A stretch of DNA of 24,756 bases from positions 1 through 24,756 of the forward strand of contig UQBM01000024.1 of NCBI GenBank assembly GCA_900539265.1, written 5' to 3'. This stretch comes from an uncultured Mollicutes bacterium. Its GTDB lineage: Bacteria; Bacillota_I; Bacilli_A; ML615J-28; CAG-313. The notes beneath the pieces are model-generated. The model had not been told where the DNA came from and did no database searches. It was given only the letters and a program-made list of their open reading frames with translations. This document shows positions 17,634 through 24,756 of this stretch, piece after piece (position 1 is the first letter of the stretch; the number at the start of each line of letters is the position of its first letter). The position numbers were made by a program, and so were the translations under genes.

Positions 17634-18899
17634 CTATTCTTCATTATATAAAATATTATTTAAATCCATAGCTTGCTCAAAAATAGCCTCTAACATATTT
17701 ACAACTATACTATTACCAGCAAGTTTATACATCTTATCTCTAGAAAAAAACAAAGAATTCTTTCTGGAATTAAAGTTATTATTAATTATTTTTTCATAAT
17801 CTTTCTCGTCAAACCCCATTAATACAAAACATTCTCTTGGAGTTAAAAATCTATATTTAGATTTAGTATTGTTCGGATTAAAATATATATTTCCAGAGTT
17901 AGGATGACGGTCTTGTTTAGTTGTTATGGTTTGAACGATATTTTTCATTGTTCCATCTTCCAATAAAATTTTACTATTCTTTTCCCAAATTGATTTTCTA
18001 GATTCCGTATCATTTGGTTGTGATAAGACAGCTTCCGCTAAATATGTTTCATTTGTATAATCTAATTTCAAGAACTTAGATAATTTTTGCATTTTAATAT
18101 TTAAAGTTTTTATATAATTTGGATTGTTTAAATCGTGTTCTTTAAAGTATTTTTTTACAATTTCCCTTGCATTTTCGTCATCACCAACATAAACACTTAA
18201 CATTAGTAATCTCTTTCTATTTTGAGGAATACCGAAATCAGGAGCATACAATCTATTAACTTGATTTACGTATCCCAAAGATTCTAATCTTTCTTTCCAT
18301 TCATCAAAATTTTTACTATGTCTCTTAGCTTCTAATGCCGTGACATTCTCAAGTAACAAAAATTTAGGCATATCCAAATTTTGTTGTTGTCTTTCAACTA
18401 AGATTCTCTCTACTTCCCACAGTAAACCACTTCTTGTATGTGCATCACGGTCTATCCCTTTATTATAACCATGTAACGCACCTACATTAGATAAATCTTG
18501 ACAAGGAAAAGAATATGTCATTACTGTAACATTATTAGGGATATCTTCCCCTTTTACATCTTTAACACTTATCATATTGTTAGTTTTTAATATAGCAGAA
18601 TATATACGTCTCAAAACTTCTGTTGAATAAGCTTCTAATGTTTTAAGTTTCATAGGAACTTTACCATCATTACTTAAACTTAATTTTTTTAATTCTTTTA
18701 ATAAATCTTCTCTTTTTAATTCTAAGGTTCTTTTATCTAGAGCAGAACCATTATGAATATAATCATAAGCTACTATTGCATGGACATCCCATTCGCAAGT
18801 TTTTAAAACATTAACTTGAAAATTTCTTTTCCTAGATAATCTTTCAAATGCTTTAGCTTGGCTTCCTATTCCACTAAATAACTCGACTATATTTATCAT
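17634..18899 (-). CDS. DNA (cytosine-5) methyltransferase
   Basis: The 421-residue protein shows the C5 motifs in order: I (VELFSGIGSQAKAF, 5-18), IV with catalytic Cys133 (FPCQDLS, 131-137), VI (LLLENVTAL, 181-189), VIII (PQNRKRLLML, 225-234), a short target recognition region, IX (RFLTPRECFVLMGF) and X (KLAGNSIVVNMLEAIF, from 392). It would methylate cytosine in one specific, here unknown, DNA sequence, marking host DNA. GAAAGGAGGCGG precedes ATG 18899. A 35-base gap follows the AIPR gene, the only sizeable gap in the operon. With the helicase and nuclease genes around it, it is the likely self-recognition part of a restriction-like system. Confidence 0.95.
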   Translation of the reverse strand: MINIVELFSGIGSQAKAFERLSRKRNFQVNVLKTCEWDVHAIVAYDYIHNGSALDKRTLELKREDLLKELKKLSLSNDGKVPMKLKTLEAYSTEVLRRIYSAILKTNNMISVKDVKGEDIPNNVTVMTYSFPCQDLSNVGALHGYNKGIDRDAHTRSGLLWEVERILVERQQQNLDMPKFLLLENVTALEAKRHSKNFDEWKERLESLGYVNQVNRLYAPDFGIPQNRKRLLMLSVYVGDDENAREIVKKYFKEHDLNNPNYIKTLNIKMQKLSKFLKLDYTNETYLAEAVLSQPNDTESRKSIWEKNSKILLEDGTMKNIVQTITTKQDRHPNSGNIYFNPNNTKSKYRFLTPRECFVLMGFDEKDYEKIINNNFNSRKNSLFFSRDKMYKLAGNSIVVNMLEAIFEQAMDLNNILYNEE

Positions 18900-18934
18900 A
18901 AGTTTCCGCCTCCTTTCTTTGATAAAGTTCTATT

Positions 18935-21037
18935 TTATACTAAAACTCCTGCATTTTCTAATTTTTCTCTAATTTTCCAAATCAACTTTGCTTGCTTTGG
19001 AGACGCAATTCTAGGTCTTGGAGTATCTATAGAAGCAGCAATATTTAACAAATCAATTTCCATTGGTGATAATATTTTTCTTTTCTTACCTTCTTCAATT
19101 AAATTTCTCCAATATGGACCACCTAAAAGCACAATCTCACTTTCGATATTAATACTTTTATTTAATTTTGCATCTTTTATTTCACTTCTCATTTTTTCTT
19201 CTACAAGCGTTTTTGAAATGAGATCATTTATAAATTCCTTGCTTAATTTAAATTCAAACTCTTTAAATTTTTTCCATGTTTCTTCTTTTTTACAATATTC
19301 AGTAACAATAATACCTGACGATTGTTGTATAAACTCATTAGTTATTTGTGCTAATCTCTCTATTTCGCATACTAATGATGGATATAACTCTTGTTTTTTC
19401 CAAATTAAATCATAATTCAAACAATACCCACTCGGAATACTTTGAATCAATTTTGAAATTGTATAAGGAACAATATTTAATTTGTATCCACCAACATTAT
19501 ACCAAGATGCCTTATTAACAATTCTATCTGTTGTTCTAAACAAAATTGTATAACAGATGCATTGACGGAAGAATTGATCATTAAAATATTCTAAGTTCTT
19601 TTGATATTTATCATCTATATATTCAGCAAAAAATGCCATACATTTTTCAGAACCTTTACTGACCATATCCGGTCTTAATAATTCTGCACATGTAAAATAT
19701 TTCGATAACTCTTCTTTTTTAATAACTTGACTCTTAGGATATTTTCGTAAGAAAATATCTTTTTCACTCTTCTTTAATAATTTGAATTGTTCTTGTTCGT
19801 ATTTGCCACGAGATCTTTCATAATACCAGAATGTATTATTTACACTTTCAGCTTTCATAGGGGCTTGTATCTTCTTAGATAAAGTTTCGAAAGTTCGATG
19901 GAAAGGATGGTTAGAAAACAAATCAGAATCTTTTACTTTGTTCTGACTATTTGCATATTTAGAAATATTTTGAATCATGGTATCATAATCTTCATTTTTA
20001 ACAACAGTTAATTTCATTGGAACAAAAATATTATCTAATGAAAGTTTGTCCTTTAATGAAGCTGATGTTAAAGAAGCAGTTGTTTGACCACCATTAATTA
20101 TTTGTAAATCCTCCATCGATATAATAGAATGTCCGTCGTCGGATAATACAATTTTAGATGCAGTACATGCAATACCATTGTTATAAGTAAAAAACTTTGT
20201 AGGTTCTTTCCTAATTGTTTCTCTAATGCCTTTATTAATTTTACCACGATTGCTTAAAAAAGCTCTTACATTTCCTTCTAACAATCTTGAACCATGTTCG
20301 TAATAAATTTGATTCAAAAAATTTCCAGGAACAATTGCTAAATATGCATCATAATCCAAGTTACCAGTCATCTCAGCTTTAATACAAGGAATACCACTAA
20401 TACCATATTTCGATGTTTCAATTACAATCGGCTCTTTGTCTCTACCCGATTGATACAAATCAAAAAACCTTTTAATGCTCCATACATTTAGTTCAACTTG
20501 TTTTCCTAAAAAATCGTCACTTTTTAATGTTGTGATTTTTTCACTTAAAATTTTATTTGTTACTATATATAACTTTATTTTATCAATAGAATTATCATTT
20601 TCTAGATTAACATAATCAATCTTCATTCTTTTGCCAACATCATTGCCAATAACTAACATTTCATCTGTGATATCAAAATATTCACGTAATTTGTTATCAT
20701 ATGCTTCTTGCAAAAAATTAAGCATTCTTTGTTTTATTGTTTCAATCTCTGTTTTAGTAAGCGTTTCATCTATTGAATCTTTAAAATCATTTACAATTAA
20801 AACAAAAGACTTATCAGATTCATCAAAGCAATATCCATCAAACGCTAAAATTCTATTATTGCTACATCTTTTTCTGGTCGGCTTAATTCTTGGATCGATT
20901 AATTCTCCCATTGCAGAAAGTTTTTCTAAAACACTAGAGAAAAAATACTCATCCGGCAATGAGCCTTCTATTTGTGCATTTATATGAATATCATCTAAAT
21001 ATTCTCTTCTATATTCATAAAAAGCATTTATTTCCAT
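18935..21037 (-). CDS. AIPR family protein (abortive infection phage resistance)
   Basis: The 700-residue protein has the AIPR core: NVRAFLSNRGKINKGIRETI (256-275), KFFTYNNGIACTA (281-293) and LQIINGGQTTASL (311-323), the conserved NNGI and QIxNGxQT boxes. AIPR proteins are linked to phage resistance in lactococci, but their biochemistry is poorly known. The N-terminal 200 residues (e.g. YIVTNKILSEK) and the C-terminal 200 are less conserved. ATG 21037 lies two bases after the nuclease-like gene's stop, with AAGGAGGATTAATC bridging the two, so they are co-translated. Within this operon it may act as sensor, effector or scaffold next to helicase and nuclease. Confidence 0.9.
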   Translation of the reverse strand: MEINAFYEYRREYLDDIHINAQIEGSLPDEYFFSSVLEKLSAMGELIDPRIKPTRKRCSNNRILAFDGYCFDESDKSFVLIVNDFKDSIDETLTKTEIETIKQRMLNFLQEAYDNKLREYFDITDEMLVIGNDVGKRMKIDYVNLENDNSIDKIKLYIVTNKILSEKITTLKSDDFLGKQVELNVWSIKRFFDLYQSGRDKEPIVIETSKYGISGIPCIKAEMTGNLDYDAYLAIVPGNFLNQIYYEHGSRLLEGNVRAFLSNRGKINKGIRETIRKEPTKFFTYNNGIACTASKIVLSDDGHSIISMEDLQIINGGQTTASLTSASLKDKLSLDNIFVPMKLTVVKNEDYDTMIQNISKYANSQNKVKDSDLFSNHPFHRTFETLSKKIQAPMKAESVNNTFWYYERSRGKYEQEQFKLLKKSEKDIFLRKYPKSQVIKKEELSKYFTCAELLRPDMVSKGSEKCMAFFAEYIDDKYQKNLEYFNDQFFRQCICYTILFRTTDRIVNKASWYNVGGYKLNIVPYTISKLIQSIPSGYCLNYDLIWKKQELYPSLVCEIERLAQITNEFIQQSSGIIVTEYCKKEETWKKFKEFEFKLSKEFINDLISKTLVEEKMRSEIKDAKLNKSINIESEIVLLGGPYWRNLIEEGKKRKILSPMEIDLLNIAASIDTPRPRIASPKQAKLIWKIREKLENAGVLV

Positions 21038-21039
21038 GA

Positions 21040-21954
21040 TTAATCCTCCTTAAATTTCTCAATTAGCGATAATAATATTTCATATTGAACTTTCCCAATA
21101 CCATTAGGTAAATCTTCGGCTTTTATCTTTGGAAATTCAGCGTTTACAACATATTTATCAACATTAATCATATTGTAAACATAATTGTCATATACTTCGT
21201 TATATGAATAACCTACTTGTTTAAGTTTTTCAAAGAATATATCTTTATCCGTTTCATATTGTATCATATTTGATACCATTCCTACCAGAGCGTTTAGTGA
21301 AATTCCGTTAAAACTTGGGCTCATTTTTTCAAATGAATATACAACAAGTTTTCCTTCTATCAAACTATCCAATTGTTCAATTGAAGAAATCGTTACGGTA
21401 TTCTTAAAACTATTAATTGATTTTATTTCATACCATTCATTTTTATAGGAAAAATCTTTATGAGTAGGTTCAGGACCGCTCCAACCATTCAATCCTATTG
21501 AAATACCATAAATAGGAAAACAATAGTCTTTTAAAAATAATAACTCGCCTATTAATCCAATAACTTCATTTTCAGACAATGTTTTAGAATTTCCATAAAA
21601 CATTTTTTTCCATTGATTATATCTATTAACTATTTCAATGTATCCATCATTTCCAAAATAATCGCTTGTTTGATTAATAATATCTTCGCAAAAATTATAA
21701 AATAATGAGAAATTCTCTTTGGAAGTATATGAAAATAATATTGAAATATAATTTGCAGTTTTAACTTGTTTAATTTCTAAAATACTATTACCGACAATTT
21801 TTACCGGTTGAAAAATACCATTATATCTTAAGGTTGGGTACCCCTTTTCATTTTTACCAATATATAATTCCAAAGGATGTGAATCACTTACTCGGATGTA
21901 CTGAGAATTTTGAGTAATCAAATTAATTTTATTTTCAATCTCATTTCTATTCAT
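21040..21954 (-). CDS. PD-(D/E)XK nuclease-like protein (DUF4420 type)
   Basis: The 304-residue protein carries a PD-(D/E)XK core: E137 in GLIGELLFLK, D167 in HKDFSY and the ExK pair E176-K178 in NEWYEIKS, in the usual order. This is the restriction endonuclease fold, and the DUF4420 family is repeatedly found next to Z1 helicases. I choose the ATG at 21954 (GGAGG ends nine bases before it), not 21960 or the far upstream 21990. It overlaps the last eight bases of the Z1 gene. The AIPR gene follows after two bases. Active residues are intact, so DNA cleavage is plausible; this is inferred, not shown. Confidence 0.88.
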   Translation of the reverse strand: MNRNEIENKINLITQNSQYIRVSDSHPLELYIGKNEKGYPTLRYNGIFQPVKIVGNSILEIKQVKTANYISILFSYTSKENFSLFYNFCEDIINQTSDYFGNDGYIEIVNRYNQWKKMFYGNSKTLSENEVIGLIGELLFLKDYCFPIYGISIGLNGWSGPEPTHKDFSYKNEWYEIKSINSFKNTVTISSIEQLDSLIEGKLVVYSFEKMSPSFNGISLNALVGMVSNMIQYETDKDIFFEKLKQVGYSYNEVYDNYVYNMINVDKYVVNAEFPKIKAEDLPNGIGKVQYEILLSLIEKFKED

Positions 21955-24700
21955 TTCCATCTTCCTCCACTGGTTCATGATCTTTTTCATAATAATTAAC
22001 TGTCTTGTTTACTGTATATAATGTTATTTTACCATTTTCTCCATCTTTGGCAGGGAATCCTATGGCATAACCAACCAAATATGAATATCTACTAGAAATT
22101 AATTCTAAATTTAGCTTTAATTCATCTGATATATATCTATAATCGATATTTTCAGTTGCATCATGATTATTAGGATCAACAAAATAAATAATCAATATTG
22201 GATTTCTTCCTTTAATCAAATAATCTTGAGCTCTAGCATTATCACTAATCCTATCTTGTTCTTCTTTTGATAATCCAAATTTCGTGTCAAATCTTCCCCA
22301 TAAATGTGCCCTTTTTGCATTCATTCTTATTACGTTTGAACTAGGTATATCAAATCTTCTTGACACCAACGGTATATCAATTTTCATATCATTTAGTACA
22401 AAGTGACGTTCAGAAGAACCTCCCATGATCAAAATATCGAATTTTTGTAATTCTTCATCTGATTTATTTAAAAATGATTTAATTTGTCTTATGTCAAAAC
22501 TCTCGTTTGCATCGTGTATCGTTAAATTATTTAATAAATTCATAATATTTACTTTTGACACATTTCTAAAATAAGGATGTTGAGTTATATCGGTATCCCT
22601 CTTATCAAGTGGAATACTTTTAATAAAATTAATCGTTTCCTTAATATTGTTTTCGATAATATTTAAATCTCTATGTAAATATGGTGTTTCAAAGATGTTA
22701 CCATAGAACGATTTTCTATCAACCTTGTTTTTTGTGTTTCTCATTTTATTTGAGGCTGTAATGCCAAGTTCAATAGAATCGTTTCTAACTCTTATACCAT
22801 AATCTTCTGGCTTTTTATTTTGTTGTCCCATCTTAACAATATCTTCTTTTAGGCATTCAATCGAAATACAAATATCTTTATAATAATCACGAGATTCTCT
22901 AGTTATAAATATTTTACATAAATCATCGTATCCATCTCTATATCCAAACCATCTTCCCATCTGCATTAAAACATCAAATGTTGCTGTATTTCTGTAGAAA
23001 TAGCTAACACATAAACCTTCTAATGTTAATCCTCTAGACAAAGCTAATCCACCAATAGCTATGACTCTTACGCCATCTTTATCCTCATAGTTTAATTTTT
23101 CAGATTTTTTAGATGAGTTTACAACAATGATTTTAATTTTATTAATTGCTTCATACAAAACAGAAAAGACTTGTTCCCATGTGATCTTTTTGCCATTATG
23201 ATAAATATCATTATATTCTAAATCAAAAGAATCTTTTAAACTTTTTATATATTGATTTGTTAATGCGTAATACATCTCTAATTTCGAACATTGCTTAATA
23301 TTCTTTTTAATTTTGTCAAAATAATCTTCAACTATCTCTTTAATGACTTGTTGCACATTTGTAAATCTTGACATATTAATTAGCATAGATCTATTTGTAT
23401 TCTTATTTGAGTCTCTTATATCTCTTATTGCGTTTGCTATTAAAAACGTATTAATTGAATGATATACAGATTTAAACAATTCATTTCCTTCCCAATCTTT
23501 TTTATGCTTCATCGGAAAAATAGACTCATCAAAGTCTTTAATGATTCTAACATTTTGGTTATCATCAAAGAAATATCTCCTTGAACCGCAATAATTACTT
23601 GGAGCATTTAAAGCATAAATAAAATCTCGAGGAAATAAGTCATCCTTCAACATTTCATCTTCTCTATCATAACTAATAAAAACATTAGCGAATGGCGTTG
23701 CAGTGAACCCTACGTAACTATTTCTTGTAAATAAAGATAAAATATTTCTAATATATTTATTGATTTTAGTTGGGTCGTCTTCCTTTTTATTTGTGTTAAT
23801 ACTTGCATTATCAGCTTCATCATCTATCATCAACATTGGGAAATTAATCTTACTATTTTCTCCACTTGTATTTATTAGTTTTAATGAAGAATAAAGTTTC
23901 TTTAAAACAGGAACATTCTTCTTAACAACAAAAATCATTGGTTCCGAAGAGTAATCACTTATTTTATATGTAGTATTTTGGTTATCTCCAGATGTAAAAT
24001 CTTTTGCTCTACTTGTGAATGCTTTAGGTAACTTAACTCCTCTACCTACTCCTACATCAACTCCATTAACGGAGTCATAGCCAATGAATCCTTCTTCTAC
24101 CCTAATTTGTGTTTGCTTTCTTAAACTTTCTATTGTACCGGTTAAAATAAAAATAACTTTATAACCAGCATCAGCAGCTTTAGACAACAGCCCTAAATAA
24201 TTTGATGTTTTTCCTGATTGAACATCACCAACAACCAATCCACGAATAGAAAAAGTTGTATCCTCTTCTAACGGGTTACCCAAATAAGACATAATACTTC
24301 TTAATGTCTTGTTCTCTAAAACATCAACAATCGTAGGGGAAAAATGCTTAACATTTAGTAGATAGTTCTTATATCTATTCCAATAATACTCATCAAACCC
24401 TTCCGTGTTTAACAACTTATTGTACCATTCATAATCATGCTCATAATCTCCAAGAATAACATGTCCTTCTTCTTGAAAAATAGAATATAAGGACTTAATC
24501 TTATTAATTAATTCTATCTTCTCATTTTCTTGTAATTCAATTTCAGGAATTATTTTTATAAAACGTTCTTTTGTTTGCTCGAGCGATTCTAAAATGTTAC
24601 TATCTCTCAATATAAAACTAGGATTTATTAATAGTTGAACACTTTTATATGAAGCAAATTGTTGCAAATAAATATCCAATATTTCATTTCTATTTTTCAT
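21947..24700 (-). CDS. Z1-domain superfamily II helicase-like ATPase
   Basis: The 917-residue protein has helicase motifs: Walker A GDVQSGKT (158-165), Walker B/DEAD DDEAD (293-297), SAT-like FTATP (332-336), motif V-like ALSRGLTLEG (553-562) and motif VI QMGRWFGYR (580-588). These fit the Z1 family, predicted ATP-driven DNA motors of restriction-type systems. The C-terminal 300 residues are family specific. Start ATG 24700 follows AAGGAG (24711-24716), and the first 11 bases overlap the end of the upstream gene. It is the longest gene of the operon and probably the DNA translocase that brings the nuclease-like partner to target DNA; that role is inferred. Confidence 0.94.
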   Translation of the reverse strand: MKNRNEILDIYLQQFASYKSVQLLINPSFILRDSNILESLEQTKERFIKIIPEIELQENEKIELINKIKSLYSIFQEEGHVILGDYEHDYEWYNKLLNTEGFDEYYWNRYKNYLLNVKHFSPTIVDVLENKTLRSIMSYLGNPLEEDTTFSIRGLVVGDVQSGKTSNYLGLLSKAADAGYKVIFILTGTIESLRKQTQIRVEEGFIGYDSVNGVDVGVGRGVKLPKAFTSRAKDFTSGDNQNTTYKISDYSSEPMIFVVKKNVPVLKKLYSSLKLINTSGENSKINFPMLMIDDEADNASINTNKKEDDPTKINKYIRNILSLFTRNSYVGFTATPFANVFISYDREDEMLKDDLFPRDFIYALNAPSNYCGSRRYFFDDNQNVRIIKDFDESIFPMKHKKDWEGNELFKSVYHSINTFLIANAIRDIRDSNKNTNRSMLINMSRFTNVQQVIKEIVEDYFDKIKKNIKQCSKLEMYYALTNQYIKSLKDSFDLEYNDIYHNGKKITWEQVFSVLYEAINKIKIIVVNSSKKSEKLNYEDKDGVRVIAIGGLALSRGLTLEGLCVSYFYRNTATFDVLMQMGRWFGYRDGYDDLCKIFITRESRDYYKDICISIECLKEDIVKMGQQNKKPEDYGIRVRNDSIELGITASNKMRNTKNKVDRKSFYGNIFETPYLHRDLNIIENNIKETINFIKSIPLDKRDTDITQHPYFRNVSKVNIMNLLNNLTIHDANESFDIRQIKSFLNKSDEELQKFDILIMGGSSERHFVLNDMKIDIPLVSRRFDIPSSNVIRMNAKRAHLWGRFDTKFGLSKEEQDRISDNARAQDYLIKGRNPILIIYFVDPNNHDATENIDYRYISDELKLNLELISSRYSYLVGYAIGFPAKDGENGKITLYTVNKTVNYYEKDHEPVEEDGNE

Positions 24701-24756
24701 TTTTAATAATCTCCTTTATTTTCAACGAAATCTCTTCGTTATTAAAAGGTTCATAT
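24690..24756 (-). CDS. C-terminal end of an upstream operon gene (partial, cut by window edge)
   Basis: Only the last 21 codons are inside the window. The frame reads YEPFNNEEISLKIKEIIKNE and K, then TAG at 24690-24692. The TAG lies inside the Z1 coding start (overlap of 11 bases) and the Z1 ribosome site lies within these codons, so this is a real upstream gene of the same transcript rather than noise. Too little is visible to identify it. In comparable Z1 loci the neighbour is often an Hsp90/MORC-like ATPase or a very-short-patch-repair-type nuclease. Confidence 0.6.
   Translation of the reverse strand, partial: YEPFNNEEISLKIKEIIKNEK

Larger units (their letters stand above)
10211..24756. 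mobile_element. integrative mobilizable element (left part; right end beyond window)
   Basis: The gene set (large serine recombinase, XRE regulator, MobL relaxase with accessory protein, and a defence-like cargo operon) matches an integrative mobilizable element that excises by itself but borrows a conjugation machine. No type IV secretion genes are seen. The left limit is a guess: it must lie between the IbrA promoter (9576) and the recombinase stop (10241). I found no attachment-site repeat because the other end is not in the window. Whether the cargo operon truly belongs to the element is inferred from its position and orientation. Confidence 0.55.

Overview
The window reads as chromosome of a low-GC member of the Bacillota (class Bacilli). 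The 16S gene looks Erysipelotrichales- or RF39-like to me by eye, but I cannot place it further without a database. Coding regions are AT-rich, Shine-Dalgarno sites are strong (AGGAGG), and promoters are near-consensus sigma-A type with 17-base spacers. The standard code holds (Trp is TGG), yet 18 of the 19 stop codons seen are TAA or TAG.

Region 1 (1-4043, minus strand) is the front of an rRNA operon: tandem promoters P1 and P2, the leader, 16S rRNA, tRNA-Ile(GAU), and the first ~1.9 kb of 23S rRNA, which runs off the window. Complementary sequences flank the 16S gene as an RNase III type processing stem.

Region 2 (4053-9576) is an accessory stretch. It holds a cysteine-synthase-type PLP enzyme followed by a separate CBS-pair protein (together resembling a cystathionine beta-synthase split in two), an orphan small serine recombinase, a degenerate cation-efflux (CDF) protein, and an IbrA/IbrB-like pair (PAPS-reductase-like enzyme plus ParB/Srx-like protein) with its own promoter.

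Region 3 (about 9744-16467) is the core of an integrative mobilizable element. It has a decayed gene, a bidirectional terminator, a large serine recombinase with a small partner ORF, a divergent XRE regulator plus an AlbA_2/ATPase protein controlled from a shared operator-rich promoter region, a MobL relaxase, a mobilization accessory protein, and two repeat-rich noncoding stretches that are candidate oriT or control sites.

Region 4 (16436-24756, minus strand) is the cargo: a compact operon that looks like a multi-gene anti-phage or modification system. In transcription order it contains an unknown gene (only its last 21 codons in the window), a Z1-domain superfamily II helicase-like ATPase, a PD-(D/E)XK nuclease-like protein (DUF4420 type), an AIPR protein, a C5 cytosine DNA methyltransferase, a helical HEPN-like protein and a winged-helix protein, ending at a terminator. 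Overlaps or gaps of 2-35 bases tie these genes together. Z1 helicases, REase-fold proteins and methyltransferases are known neighbours of MORC/Hsp90-like ATPases in predicted restriction systems, so the truncated upstream gene may be that ATPase. The last two genes are the least explained part.
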